From Asparagopsis taxiformis (Eukaryota > Rhodophyta > Florideophyceae > Bonnemaisoniales > Bonnemaisoniaceae), in the NCBI GenBank assembly GCA_030407315.1, contig JALQPE010000547.1:1-25973 (forward strand): DNA of 25,973 bases. The letters are read 5' to 3'. The notes beneath the pieces are model-generated. The model was not told the DNA's origin and ran no database searches. It was given only the letters and a program-made list of their open reading frames with translations. Every line of letters starts with the position of its first letter. Within the stretch, counting starts at the first letter, position 1. A program made the position numbers and the translations under genes. Positions 17,601-24,967 of this stretch are shown one piece after another.

Positions 17601-17683
17601 CGGTAGCGACACGTTCGCTCATGCAGCGCGAGCGCATAAGCATCTACGCAGTAGTAGAAGCACCCTTCATACTTGCATTCCAT
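14645..17683 (-). CDS. CACTA/Plavaka-like transposase with N-terminal zinc finger
   Basis: 1012-codon ORF with ATG in good context (G at -3, G at +4). Residues 3-25 form a C-x4-C-x12-H-x3-C zinc finger. A Ser/Pro-rich linker (about 45-90) follows. The core has hallmarks of the Plavaka/Tnp2 (CACTA) group: VYSDKS at 256-261, YPIHVTLLNFS at 273-283, NYCCDFPEAKEL at 370-381 with THPCHRC, EPLHNLHLGISKLI at 467-480, and KFHLLDHLPGDLQRYG at 648-663 followed by GPYEHSHLLFKQSY and a KTSRRR cluster. D259, D374 and E467 are plausible acidic catalytic residues, though I cannot confirm which are used. Residues 720-1010 are a family-like C-terminal extension. The ORF has no stops or frameshifts, so it may still be active. 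Terminal inverted repeats were not identified. Expected role: cut-and-paste transposition in the nucleus. Confidence 0.82.
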   Translation of the reverse strand: MECKYEGCFYYCVDAYALALHERTCRYRFNPSPQHFNNARVPAVTHEPARNGDHDSPQPSSPDPESGRASSSDSPCDASLPPTSTPSRADLLVQSLAASLTTLEYKAGAGRVSEVITILQDPAFSLEKFNSAVRTVEECRHVTASMVETHFRTEGYKSHIIPDKTGKYSAQLYLRDPVDMLRRQLALANDQNTLFHPSPQTAPDGTAIFSHPLHTEFAKTLHQVTRQRVQLSEDPQVVWAEENDPTASSFAGLLQVYSDKSSTSLKSSAIVAYPIHVTLLNFSAPLRRHCIRTGLTIVGYLPYIVNPSSNALFGDEMPTTSSSASRARKIDILHKALEKVFSSLSTAFSSGFPCTDSTATARQCFPILANYCCDFPEAKELSCTRNSTTTTHPCHRCYIPATQLESSAPHQPRSLDDTRSARQESAQEHTTAPLEALSLLEQHSVLESTALLPTNSPLDPYNIFSFEPLHNLHLGISKLIKQCIVHRLSSPDLTTTASHSGTPRTFKKVKKSILAGSNSILSAIERDYYITGLHVDFSKGEKGTNLNGLFTEDGIRGMLAAKDYHHVDMVFPFIAAFIDTCCDEVDTAPLTSICTQYSDLVAWVMKRGRIKHWTAAELESLQNSISYFKQSMLSTLGPFHTTGLKTFKFHLLDHLPGDLQRYGALEHIDAGPYEHSHLLFKQSYRKTSRRRSTAMEETIRHMEFSLATPTGHTPSNTLGNARMISPTDGAVLVRDGFTVALHDFASLLPDATLLVADIDGQPDPATLLPLHNSSFPSGTITLFQQLGDTAAQAFLTLARLRATAEGPPIHDMDISVTVVKSAYVMGGYVPDADDFDPHSGMLRPTNVSRHKQQRVFATSSFGPAKRSQYSFVVISGTADDYRTIWVGRVLALVRLQSPNLFQPVELAFVQYMTCFAPKTAVEKSLGCICLKWSTWDPDNGSVDSNDTASHSAGGPWFDLIPASTISGTVHIVRSNFPVKPFTKQMHWSDHRFYLNRFYTNTDYQFTDDNEEE

Positions 17684-18280
17684 GTCGAGTTTTGACGCAA
17701 AAGGGAGGATTGCGAGCTGAACAGGGGAGACTGTGCCGTCCAGATGCGACCAATTTTATTTTTGTGGTGCTTTCGAGACTTGGAATGTAACGTGTTCGTA
17801 GTTTTTTGGGTAGTAGTTTTGTGCTCACTCCAGCTGACATCCCAACGGTGGAATTTAACCGAGAGTTCAATCATTTCCAACTGTTACATCACATTGCGTG
17901 CTGGCAACGTGTGCATGGAAGGACGAACGACTGCCCTGGGAGATGAATTTTCAATTAATTCATTTGTAATAATAAACTTTTTTATTTCCAAACTTCGTGG
18001 AATCTGAATGTGCTTTACAGCGGATATGCCACGGATCATGTAAGGAAAGCAAATGGATTCTCATATATATGATTATATGTTTATATTCGTTGTTCTCGAT
18101 CCGGATCTCTTTGTTCGGGGAATCAGAGACCATGGCTTGGGCCATACTCAATCTCACTGCCGGCGATGATTTCGAGTATGCACAGCAAGACTTAAGCGGA
18201 CGCAGAAAGCTGTCCGGTCGACGCCGCAGGCTCCACTCCGCCCTCATCACCGACTGATCTTCTTTGACCGACTTTGCTTT
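17684..18280. other. Intergenic region upstream of the transposase, no firm gene
   Basis: About 600 bp. It should include the transposase promoter on the minus strand. The plus strand has a 42-codon ORF at 18132-18257, rich in Arg near its end (SGRRKLSGRRRR). It could be a 5' exon of the micro-exon gene or chance; I do not call it a gene. The stretch near 17950-18100 is AT-rich. Confidence 0.4.
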
Positions 18281-18318
18281 GTACGTGCGCGAATCTTGAT
18301 CAAGATTCGCGCACGTAC
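18281..18318. repeat. Perfect 38-bp palindrome
   Basis: Every base from 18281 to 18318 pairs with its mirror position; the outer arm starts GTACGTGCGCG and the centre is TTGATCAA. The dyad has no spacer and symmetry stops abruptly at both ends (T at 18280, C at 18319). It could form a cruciform, or be a binding or recombination site, or mark an inverted-repeat junction. Confidence 0.95.
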
Positions 18319-18344
18319 CTTCGTTCCATCCTCTACCCTCGAGG

Positions 18345-19373
18345 GTATGCGTTGAGGGAAGCGTGGGTTTTGAGTCTGACTATTTCCGTTGATGCGATAT
18401 TTTTCATGGGAAGCCTGTTGACTGATGGTGTGTATTGAGCGGAGGATGGAAGAGAGGTACGTGAAGTTTTGAAAGTATGCTGTGAGGGAAGGTTGATTTT
18501 GAGTCTGACTGTTGTGGTTGATTCCGATGTTGTGTAGATGATGCAGGAATGTTGATGACGGAAGGTAAGTTTCATTGAGTGCCAAGATGTGCTTTGCGAA
18601 GATATGGACTGCTGACTATGATTATTGTTAATTGCAAGGTTTTTGGATCATGGTTTGTATTGTGTGTAGGATGGATGAGAGGTACATTTGCGAGTTCTCA
18701 GGGTATGTAGCGAGGGAAACGTTGGTTTTCAATCTGACTGTTGCGATTGAATCCGATGTTGCGTAGGTGATGGAGGAATAGTGATGACGGAAGGTAAGTC
18801 ACATTGGGCGCCCAGACCGGTTGTGCGAAGATGCGGAATGCTGACTACTTTTCTTGGCTACACGATTACGTGATTTATGGTTTTTATTGTGTGCAGGATG
18901 GAACAGGTAAAGTAAGTGTGCGAGTTTTGAAAGTAAGCAGCGAGGGAAGGTTGGTTTTGAGTCTGACTATTTCCGTTGATGCGATATTTTTCATTGGAAG
19001 CCTATTGAGTCATGGTGTGTATTGTGTGGAGCGAAGGTAAGTGTGCGAGTTTTGAAAGTATGCTGTGATGGAAGGTTGGTTTTGAGTCTGACTGTTGTGG
19101 TTGATTCCGATGTTGTGTAGATGATGCAGGAATGTTGATGACAGAAGGTAAGTTTTACTGAGCACCAAGACTTGTTTTGCGAAGATATGGACTGCTGACT
19201 TTGATTATTCATTGCAAGGTTTTTGGATCATGGTTTGTATTTTGTGTAGGATGGATGATTCAGTCATCCTCTCGGAGAGGTAAGTAAGGGAGTTTCTAGG
19301 ATATCTGTCGTGGTAAGCGTTGCTTTTGAGTCTGACTGTTGTGGTTGATTCTGATGTTGTGTATGTGATGCAG
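18345..19373 (+). repeat. Tandem array of intron-like cassettes, about 225-bp period
   Basis: Alternating blocks of about 90-95 bp and 102-105 bp recur. Each starts GTA (GTAAGT, GTACGT, GTACAT, GTAAAG), carries CTGACT internally and ends in AG (TGTGTAG, TGTGCAG, ATGCAG). Blocks are 18457-18546, 18565-18669, 18682-18775, 18794-18896, 19037-19129, 19148-19249 and 19280-19373. A variant block sits at 18907-19031, related to 18345-18440. A two-block cassette with its two spacers is 225 bp at 18457-18681 and again at 18682-18906. The shared donor, CTGAC-type branch site and acceptor mark these as introns duplicated in tandem. Confidence 0.75.
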
Positions 19374-19425
19374 GAGTGGTGAAGCAGGAACGGCAGGACT
19401 GAAGGAGAGTGAAGAAGGGATGTAG
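18446..19425 (+). CDS. Putative micro-exon gene encoding a charged repeat peptide
   Basis: Inferred spliced gene. The spacers between intron-like blocks are 18, 12, 18, 10, 5, 18 and 30 nt (18547-18564, 18670-18681, 18776-18793, 18897-18906, 19032-19036, 19130-19147, 19250-19279). With the first exon part from ATG 18446-18456 and the last exon to TAG at 19423-19425, the joined frame is open throughout. The other two frames are closed, the GAATAGTGATGA spacer alone showing stops. The peptide (about 56 residues) repeats R-N-(V/S)-D-D-(G/R)-R-M-(D/E), one ten-residue unit per two-exon cassette. The single 5-nt exon and the true 5' end are uncertain; the exon holding the ATG may start earlier, with more exons upstream. 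Function is unknown; the peptide is strongly charged and probably disordered. Alternatively the array is non-coding or the introns are decaying. Confidence 0.45.
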
Positions 19426-19746
19426 GAAGATGGGGAATGAAGCTGTGAGGTGTTTCTGGTATGTGTATATTTTGGGGCATACGATAGAAGTGAGAGTGCG
19501 TTTCAAGTGGTGTAAGATTTTGCTGACCATGTTCGTGTTTGATGTCTTGATGATTTAATGGGCTGGGGTGGTGTCGAGGAAAGCGGGGATGGTATTGGGA
19601 AGGAGCGTATTTTTTGTAATCTAGGTCGTGAGGGTTCTTGCAGTATGTGCGGATGGTGGTGCATGGCGTTCGGATGGTAGGGAGAACGCGATAGTGAGGG
19701 AGATGGGTGATCGACGATATGCTGACAGGTATTTTGTATTCTGGCT

Positions 19747-19842
19747 GGATACGTATTTCCTATTCTAACCGGGTATTTATTTCCTATTCTAACCGGGTAT
19801 TTATTTCCTATTCTGACCAGATATGTATTCCCTATTCTAGAG
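19747..19842. repeat. 24-bp minisatellite, four units
   Basis: Four head-to-tail units of exactly 24 bp at 19747, 19771, 19795 and 19819. The core is GGGTATTTATTTCC then TATTCTAACC; the middle two differ by one base and the outer two are more diverged. The 320 bases before it (19426-19746) hold no recognised gene. Confidence 0.9.
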
Positions 19843-19878
19843 AGACGTATTGTATACGAGCAGTTTCCTAAATGAGAG

Positions 19879-19884
19879 AATAAA
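19879..19884 (+). promoter_or_regulatory. Possible polyadenylation signal AATAAA
   Basis: First plus-strand AATAAA I see downstream of the putative micro-exon gene, about 450 bases after its stop. It may be used by that transcript, but the distance makes this weak. Confidence 0.2.
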
Positions 19885-19962
19885 ATACGGTCCGATATGG
19901 GCCCTGAATTTACCATCCGCTGTAATTTCTTCCCTCCCGGTTTTCGCTGATATATTGTATAC

Positions 19963-20308
19963 TGGATGTCGGGTCCTAGTATTCCGCCATATGTACTAGA
20001 GAAAGTGGATGTCGGGTCCTAGTATTCCGCCATATGTACTAGAGAAAGTGGATGTCGGGTCCTAGTATTCCGCCATATGTACTAGAGAAAGTGGATGTCG
20101 GGTCCTAGTATTCCGCCATATGTACTAGAGAAAGTGGATGTCGGGTCCTAGTATTCCGCCATATGTACTAGAGAAAGTGGACGTCCGGTCCTAGTATTTT
20201 TAAACGTACTAGAGAAAGGACGTCGGGTCCTAGTATTCCGCCGATATGTACTAGAGAGACTGGACGTCCGCGTCCCTAGTATTCCGCCATATGTACTAGA
20301 GAAAGTGG
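19963..20308. repeat. 43-bp minisatellite, about eight units
   Basis: Five essentially identical 43-bp units (19963, 20006, 20049, 20092, 20135) each contain GGGTCCTAGTATTCCGCC, then ATATGTACTAGAGAAAG. Three further units to about 20308 vary: the GGATGT word becomes GGACGT, spacing shifts, and a CTAGAGAGAC form appears. The homogeneity of the left units and the divergence on the right suggest recent amplification from the left part. Each unit has two CTAG words that could pair. Confidence 0.93.
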
Positions 20309-20353
20309 ACGTCCGCATCCAAAAAATTTTTATTTTTTTTTGGACGCGGACGT
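20309..20353. repeat. Inverted repeat with A/T-tract loop
   Basis: An 18-bp left arm (20309-20326, ACGTCCGCATCCAAAAAA) is the inverse of 20336-20353 with one mismatch, around a short AT loop. It lies between the minisatellite and the 3' end of the retroelement pol frame. Confidence 0.8.
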
Positions 20354-20394
20354 TCATTTGTTCTAGTAAATCTCGGGGCCGACTAGGACCCGTA

Positions 20395-23166
20395 CTAGAG
20401 AGACTGGACGTCCGCGTCCACTTCCGAAAACACAGACGCGTACGATGGTACGTCATCGTCGACGGGTCGACCGTCGTCATACGTAGATATCACACGTGAT
20501 AAAGCGTCAGGTACCTGGTGCACGCGCCCAGGCCTGTACGTAACTTCGAAATCGAATTCGGCAACGCGTAGCCTCCATCGTAGTAGTCGTCCGGACGCGT
20601 CCGTCAACGTCATCAGCCAACGTAAGGCTTCGTGGTCCGTACGTACGGTGAACCGCTGACCCTCTACGTAGGGTCGGAGCGACGTTATCGCCCAGACGAC
20701 GGAGTAGCACTCGCGCTCGGTCGCCGAGTAACCACGTTCGGTTTCGTTAAGGGTCTTCGACCAGTACCCAATCGGCACCCATTCGTTGGGCTTATCTTCG
20801 TTTTGCTGCTGGAGCAACGTAGCTCCCAGCTGATACGCCGACGCGTCGGTATCGATCATGAACGGACGTCCCGCCTTCGGAAGGTGCAATACTGGTGGCG
20901 ACACCAGTATTGTCTTCAACGTTTCGAACGCATTCGTTTGCGCGTCAGTTGGATTCGTCCAATCGGGGGAAGCGTCCTTCTTCAACATCGTGTTGAGTGG
21001 CCGAGCGATCTCGGCATACGCCTTTACGAAACGGCGGTAAACGTTGGCCGCGCCCAAAAACGATCGACATTGCGTCTTGTCTCGCGGGAACGTAGCCGTA
21101 CGAAAGGCTTCCTTGTTCCGTGCTGCGACGTGCAGCTTCCCTGGGGTAATCACGTGCCCCAGGTAGTCAACTCGTGGTTGAAAGAACGAGCACTTCGTGA
21201 GCTTTAACGTTACTCCCGCTGCGCGTAGCAGGGAAAGCACCTGGTCAACGTGACCCAGGTGAGACTCGAGGTCTTTCGAAAAGACGATTACGTCGTCTAA
21301 GTAAACAAGGCACGATTGCCAACGTACTCCGGAGAGGATGATGTCCAACGTCCGCTGAAACGTAGCGGGGGCATTTCGTAGCCCGAATGGCATTCGCACG
21401 TAGCGATACGTTCCCATGAAAGACGTAAACGTTGTCTTATCACGGTCCTCGGCGGAGACGGGCACTTGCCAGTAACCGGCGTTACAGTCGAGTGTCGTGA
21501 AGATGGCGGCGTCGCCCAACGAATCCAGGCAGTCTTCCATACGAGGAAGCGGGTACGAATCAGCGATCGTTTTCGCGTTCAAACGCCTGTAGTCGACACA
21601 GAAACGTAAGGATCCGTCCTTCTTCGGCACCAACACGATTGGTGACGCCCATTCGCTGGACGCGGGTTCGATAACCCCTTCGTTGAGCATCTTCGTGATC
21701 TGCTCCTCGGCTATCGTACGTAAAGCCGGACCCTGACGATAGGGCATTGAACGTATGGGCCGCGTGCCCGGTTCGAGTTCGATTCGATGCTCCGTAGCAT
21801 TGATTTCGCCGAGGCGTCCGCTCGTCCACATTGACGAATGTGTAGCTAGCATCTCGTTGATGCGCTTTCGTAAGTCCTCGTCGTCGAGGTGCGACAAATC
21901 GATTGTCGACTGCCAATCCGTGGCGGGGTCGTTCCCCTTTTCGTTGACCAACGGGTCTGGCGTTTCGTCGCCCAACCCGTTCGTATTTATCCGCGTCGTC
22001 GCGTCGACTAGCGGTAGGTTCAAAACCTTCGCGAGGGCTTCGCCGCCCTCACGCTTGAGTGGGACGATTCCCAACGGGGAGCGTACCGCGTACGCAATCG
22101 TCGCGCCTTTCGGCAGCTCGCGGTCCTTCTTCGTGAAGTTAGATACGATAATAGAGAACGTCTCTCTGGGTCCTACGTCGACCACTCCGTTGGCTATACG
22201 AAGCCCATGCCGGAATTGCACCGACGCTTTCGGTTCGAGGAACACGAGTCCGGTCGCATCCGTCGTCACGTTGACGGTCCGTTGCGACATCGCCGGTACA
22301 CGCGTGTACTTCGTCAGGCGAACCGAAAACGTTCGGCTTGGCCGATTCGAGGCCGCGTTACGCTCGCGGCGTTTCGGGTGTTCCACGTTTGGATTCGTCT
22401 CTTCCCCCTCCTCGTATGGAGTCGTCGTATCACCCTCCGCGATAATGGGTATCGTATCTCCTCGGTGGAGCTCGATCGTTTGCGCTCGACAGCGTATAGC
22501 ATCGACATGCTTCGACATGAACGACGTGCCCATTATGACGGGGACAGCCAGCGTGTTGGCTACGAAGAATTTTACGCGGAACAGCGAGTTCCCCAGCCTG
22601 ACACGAAGCAGGATGGCGCCTTCGATAGGCAAACGTCGCCCGTTGGCGTCTCCGAGCTTCGGTAGCTCTTCGTCACGTAGACAGCGGTCGACCCAGTCGT
22701 AGGGTAGTAAACTTGTTCGTATCAAGTTGTAGCCGCTGCACGTATCCATCGCGATGGTAATCGCCCTCATCACGTTGAGGTCTAGTCCGATCGTTCCGGA
22801 TACGATATAATGCTTCGACGCAAGTAGGCACGTATGCCCGTCGAGGACCAACGGTTCGGTCCTGACCGGCGCGCGGTCTACGTCTTCGCTAGCGATTCGT
22901 CGCTTCACCGTATGGGCCCGTATGGCTTCTTTTGCGTCGACACGCTTCGTATAAGCCGCGTGCTTGGCTTTCTCGCGCTCGGAAGCGTCATGCTTCCGGG
23001 TAGCGCGTCTCGCTCGTCTGCGAGGCTTCCTCTTCGTGTGAGGTTCGTTTGTCCCGTCGGACTTCGTTTCTCCCCCCACGTCGGGTGTCATGTGACTCGA
23101 GTTGGCCTTCGCGGCCGTGAGCTTTACGTAACTCTCGTTCATCGGTGCCTGCGGAGGACCAATCAT
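20395..23166 (-). CDS. Pol polyprotein: protease, reverse transcriptase, RNase H (no integrase)
   Basis: 923-codon ORF from ATG at 23164-23166; the frame opens at 23187. A basic N-terminus (about 45-90) precedes the aspartic protease with AMDTCSGYN at 139-147 (D141) and the flap/ILG-like VIMGTSFM near 210-217. The usual DTG triad reads DTC here. Reverse transcriptase motifs include SPIVLVPKKDGSLRFCVDYR, MPFGLRNAPATFQ and YLDDV at 622-626. RNase H has MIDTDAS (D772), ATERE and RTDHEALRW. After RPGRVHQVPDALSRV only about 30 residues remain, so the zinc-binding and catalytic integrase domains of a normal Ty3/gypsy pol are missing. The last residues and the TAG stop are encoded by a minisatellite-type sequence (20394-20419). 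The ORF is free of internal stops. Confidence 0.92.
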   Translation of the reverse strand: MIGPPQAPMNESYVKLTAAKANSSHMTPDVGGETKSDGTNEPHTKRKPRRRARRATRKHDASEREKAKHAAYTKRVDAKEAIRAHTVKRRIASEDVDRAPVRTEPLVLDGHTCLLASKHYIVSGTIGLDLNVMRAITIAMDTCSGYNLIRTSLLPYDWVDRCLRDEELPKLGDANGRRLPIEGAILLRVRLGNSLFRVKFFVANTLAVPVIMGTSFMSKHVDAIRCRAQTIELHRGDTIPIIAEGDTTTPYEEGEETNPNVEHPKRRERNAASNRPSRTFSVRLTKYTRVPAMSQRTVNVTTDATGLVFLEPKASVQFRHGLRIANGVVDVGPRETFSIIVSNFTKKDRELPKGATIAYAVRSPLGIVPLKREGGEALAKVLNLPLVDATTRINTNGLGDETPDPLVNEKGNDPATDWQSTIDLSHLDDEDLRKRINEMLATHSSMWTSGRLGEINATEHRIELEPGTRPIRSMPYRQGPALRTIAEEQITKMLNEGVIEPASSEWASPIVLVPKKDGSLRFCVDYRRLNAKTIADSYPLPRMEDCLDSLGDAAIFTTLDCNAGYWQVPVSAEDRDKTTFTSFMGTYRYVRMPFGLRNAPATFQRTLDIILSGVRWQSCLVYLDDVIVFSKDLESHLGHVDQVLSLLRAAGVTLKLTKCSFFQPRVDYLGHVITPGKLHVAARNKEAFRTATFPRDKTQCRSFLGAANVYRRFVKAYAEIARPLNTMLKKDASPDWTNPTDAQTNAFETLKTILVSPPVLHLPKAGRPFMIDTDASAYQLGATLLQQQNEDKPNEWVPIGYWSKTLNETERGYSATERECYSVVWAITSLRPYVEGQRFTVRTDHEALRWLMTLTDASGRLLRWRLRVAEFDFEVTYRPGRVHQVPDALSRVISTYDDGRPVDDDVPSYASVFSEVDADVQSL

Positions 23167-23369
23167 CGACGTCGGTCGTCCCCCCTTTCACGTAAGGGTT
23201 CAGGCGATGTGGGTGGCTCGTGACCTACATCGCCTGGTCGTTTTCCGGCGCGAGGCCGTTCGACACGTCGTCGTCGTGAGCCCACGAAGCTCGTTCGTCA
23301 TCGTGACTCGTTCCCACCTCGAGTGGTGTATCGTCAGCGGAAGTCGTCACGTAGACTCCGCTGCGGCCA

Positions 23370-23795
23370 TTACGCTGGCCATTTCGTTCGTTCGCCCACG
23401 GGCGGGAGATCACGTCGGTCATTACGAAAGTCGCCGCGGCGCCTGTCGAAGGGCCTTCCCCCGTCACGATTGGGGTTTCGGAGTATCGTAGGCGGCGTGC
23501 CGTACCTCCGCGGGTTCACGTTCCCTCGCTCACCAGGTCGTTCCTGGTTACGTTTGGCCATTCGTTGGCGGAAGTACTCAGCCTGACGTGGGTTGCTCTT
23601 CACGTGGAAGAGGTAGTACTTGTACGCGAAAAAGATCCGTTGATCTGGCGTCAGACGCGGACACGTAAACGTCGAGTGGCCATCTTCGCGGCATGACCAA
23701 CACGACAGCGTCCAGTAATCATTCGGGATTACGGAGTGCGCCAATTGCGTCTGCTCGCTCGTGAGCTTCGGCACGTCCTCGCATGGACGGTTCAA
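23370..23795 (-). CDS. Gag nucleocapsid-like ORF with CCHC zinc knuckle
   Basis: About 141 codons, in a third frame relative to the upstream gag and to pol. The zinc knuckle C-x2-C-x4-H-x4-C (CWSCREDGHSTFTC) is encoded near 23661-23702, followed by an Arg-rich tail typical of nucleocapsid. There is no ATG at its 5' edge: the frame is open further upstream, overlapping the capsid-like ORF, which implies a +1 shift from that ORF or an indel. It should bind the element's RNA. A gap of 203 bases separates it from the pol start. Confidence 0.75.
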   Translation of the reverse strand: MNRPCEDVPKLTSEQTQLAHSVIPNDYWTLSCWSCREDGHSTFTCPRLTPDQRIFFAYKYYLFHVKSNPRQAEYFRQRMAKRNQERPGERGNVNPRRYGTPPTILRNPNRDGGRPFDRRRGDFRNDRRDLPPVGERTKWPA

Positions 23796-24771
23796 TCGAG
23801 CTTCGAGCTCGTCCGGCTTTTCGTTTCGCCGTTTTCGTATCGTTGGGCGGCGGCCCGTTCGTGAAGAGGATCGCCTCCAATTCTCGGCAACGTGAGCCGC
23901 GCGAGCGACACGTCGTCATCGTCCCTCGCGGGGATGTTCGGTTACCATCGTGGTAACTGGGCTCGCTAGCCCGTTCATTACGTAAGTACGCGGACTCATC
24001 GTAGTCCGCGAACTTCCTCGACTCGTGGTCGGAAATAGCCAACGTAGGCTTCACCGGAAACCGCACTTTCGGTTTCGCGGCTGACGCGACAGCTGCCGTA
24101 CGTGCACGGAAGGTCGTTCCTTCGGCCGTCGCCAATCGTCTCACAACGGTGAGGTCGTTCCTCTCTCGTTCGGGGAGTGACCGGAGTCGTTCCGTCACGG
24201 CTGCCCGCGTCGAGGGCAGCAATCCACGTACGTAGTGGTGAACGAGGAGTCGATCCGTAAACACGTAGTTGCACGCCCGCGTGGCGGTGTCGAGTCTATC
24301 AGCGTACTGATTCTCGTCCTCGTTAGGACTCTGCGTGATCATCGTGACCTTTTCGTAGGCCTCCTGCAGCACGTCGTCTTGCAGGTACCGTTTGATCAAC
24401 GCGTTGATCACGTGAGGCCACGAGAACCTCTTCGTCGGATCAGTCGTGATCACACCAGTCGTACACTGGGAATCGTAGAACCGTCGGGCGTCCCCTTCGA
24501 GGAAGAAGTGCAGCGCACGTACTGCCACTCCCTCGCACACTCCGAGTGTGCTGAACCCATCACGTATTTGGGCGAGGAATCCGAGTAACGTAATCGGATT
24601 CCGGCCGGAGAACGGCTTCAACGTAGGGAAAAGTCCCTCCAGCTCACGTTTGAGCTTATGTACGCTTTGACTCTCGTTCACGTAGAGATGTTCACGTACA
24701 TCGTTAAGTCGGTACATGCGGTACGACACCACGTTCGCAAATGCGTCGAGCATTGTCGTGTGCTCTGCCAA
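23719..24771 (-). CDS. Gag capsid-like ORF
   Basis: About 350 codons counted from a TTG; the frame has no ATG there and stays open upstream into the preceding ORF. It has the helical pattern of retrotransposon gag: ALHFFLEGDARRFYDSQ, then FSWPHVINALIKRY, then MITQSPNEDENQYADRLDTA and VRGLLPSTRAAVTERL. The last part (from about 23880 leftwards) reads less naturally than the overlapping frame, which continues into the zinc knuckle, so the true protein probably shifts frame by +1 before the stop at 23719. It forms the particle shell in active elements. Confidence 0.75.
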   Translation of the reverse strand: MAEHTTMLDAFANVVSYRMYRLNDVREHLYVNESQSVHKLKRELEGLFPTLKPFSGRNPITLLGFLAQIRDGFSTLGVCEGVAVRALHFFLEGDARRFYDSQCTTGVITTDPTKRFSWPHVINALIKRYLQDDVLQEAYEKVTMITQSPNEDENQYADRLDTATRACNYVFTDRLLVHHYVRGLLPSTRAAVTERLRSLPERERNDLTVVRRLATAEGTTFRARTAAVASAAKPKVRFPVKPTLAISDHESRKFADYDESAYLRNERASEPSYHDGNRTSPRGTMTTCRSRGSRCRELEAILFTNGPPPNDTKTAKRKAGRARSSIEPSMRGRAEAHERADAIGALRNPE

Positions 24772-24967
24772 CGCGTGGCAAACGGGTCCGAGGGCGTTCC
24801 CTGGTAAGCGTACCGCGTCGGCACGTTCGTTTTCGTGGACTCGCGTGTCCGTCGTGCCGAACGTACCCAGCCACGGATGAATGTACGTCTCACGTGGCGG
24901 GGGAGCTCTCGTATCGAATTGCGCAGCTCGTGCTGCGTCCGCCGACCGCGCGTGGTCTGGCGTATCG

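Noticed and set aside
17997..18257. 86-codon plus-strand ORF with hydrophobic middle
   Set aside because: No family resemblance and AT-rich low-complexity content. Only its last 42 codons look gene-like, and these may be an exon at most.
19503..19916. 137-codon minus-strand ORF with repeated RIGNxYPV units
   Set aside because: The repeats are just the 24-bp minisatellite, whose length is a multiple of three and so keeps a frame open. There is no other evidence of coding.
20148..20480. 110-codon minus-strand ORF over the 43-bp repeats
   Set aside because: It is translation of minisatellite DNA overlapping the pol 3' end, with no conserved feature.
21755..22702. 315-codon plus-strand ORF
   Set aside because: It is antisense to the protease and reverse transcriptase coding region and owes its length to the CG-rich codon pattern of pol.
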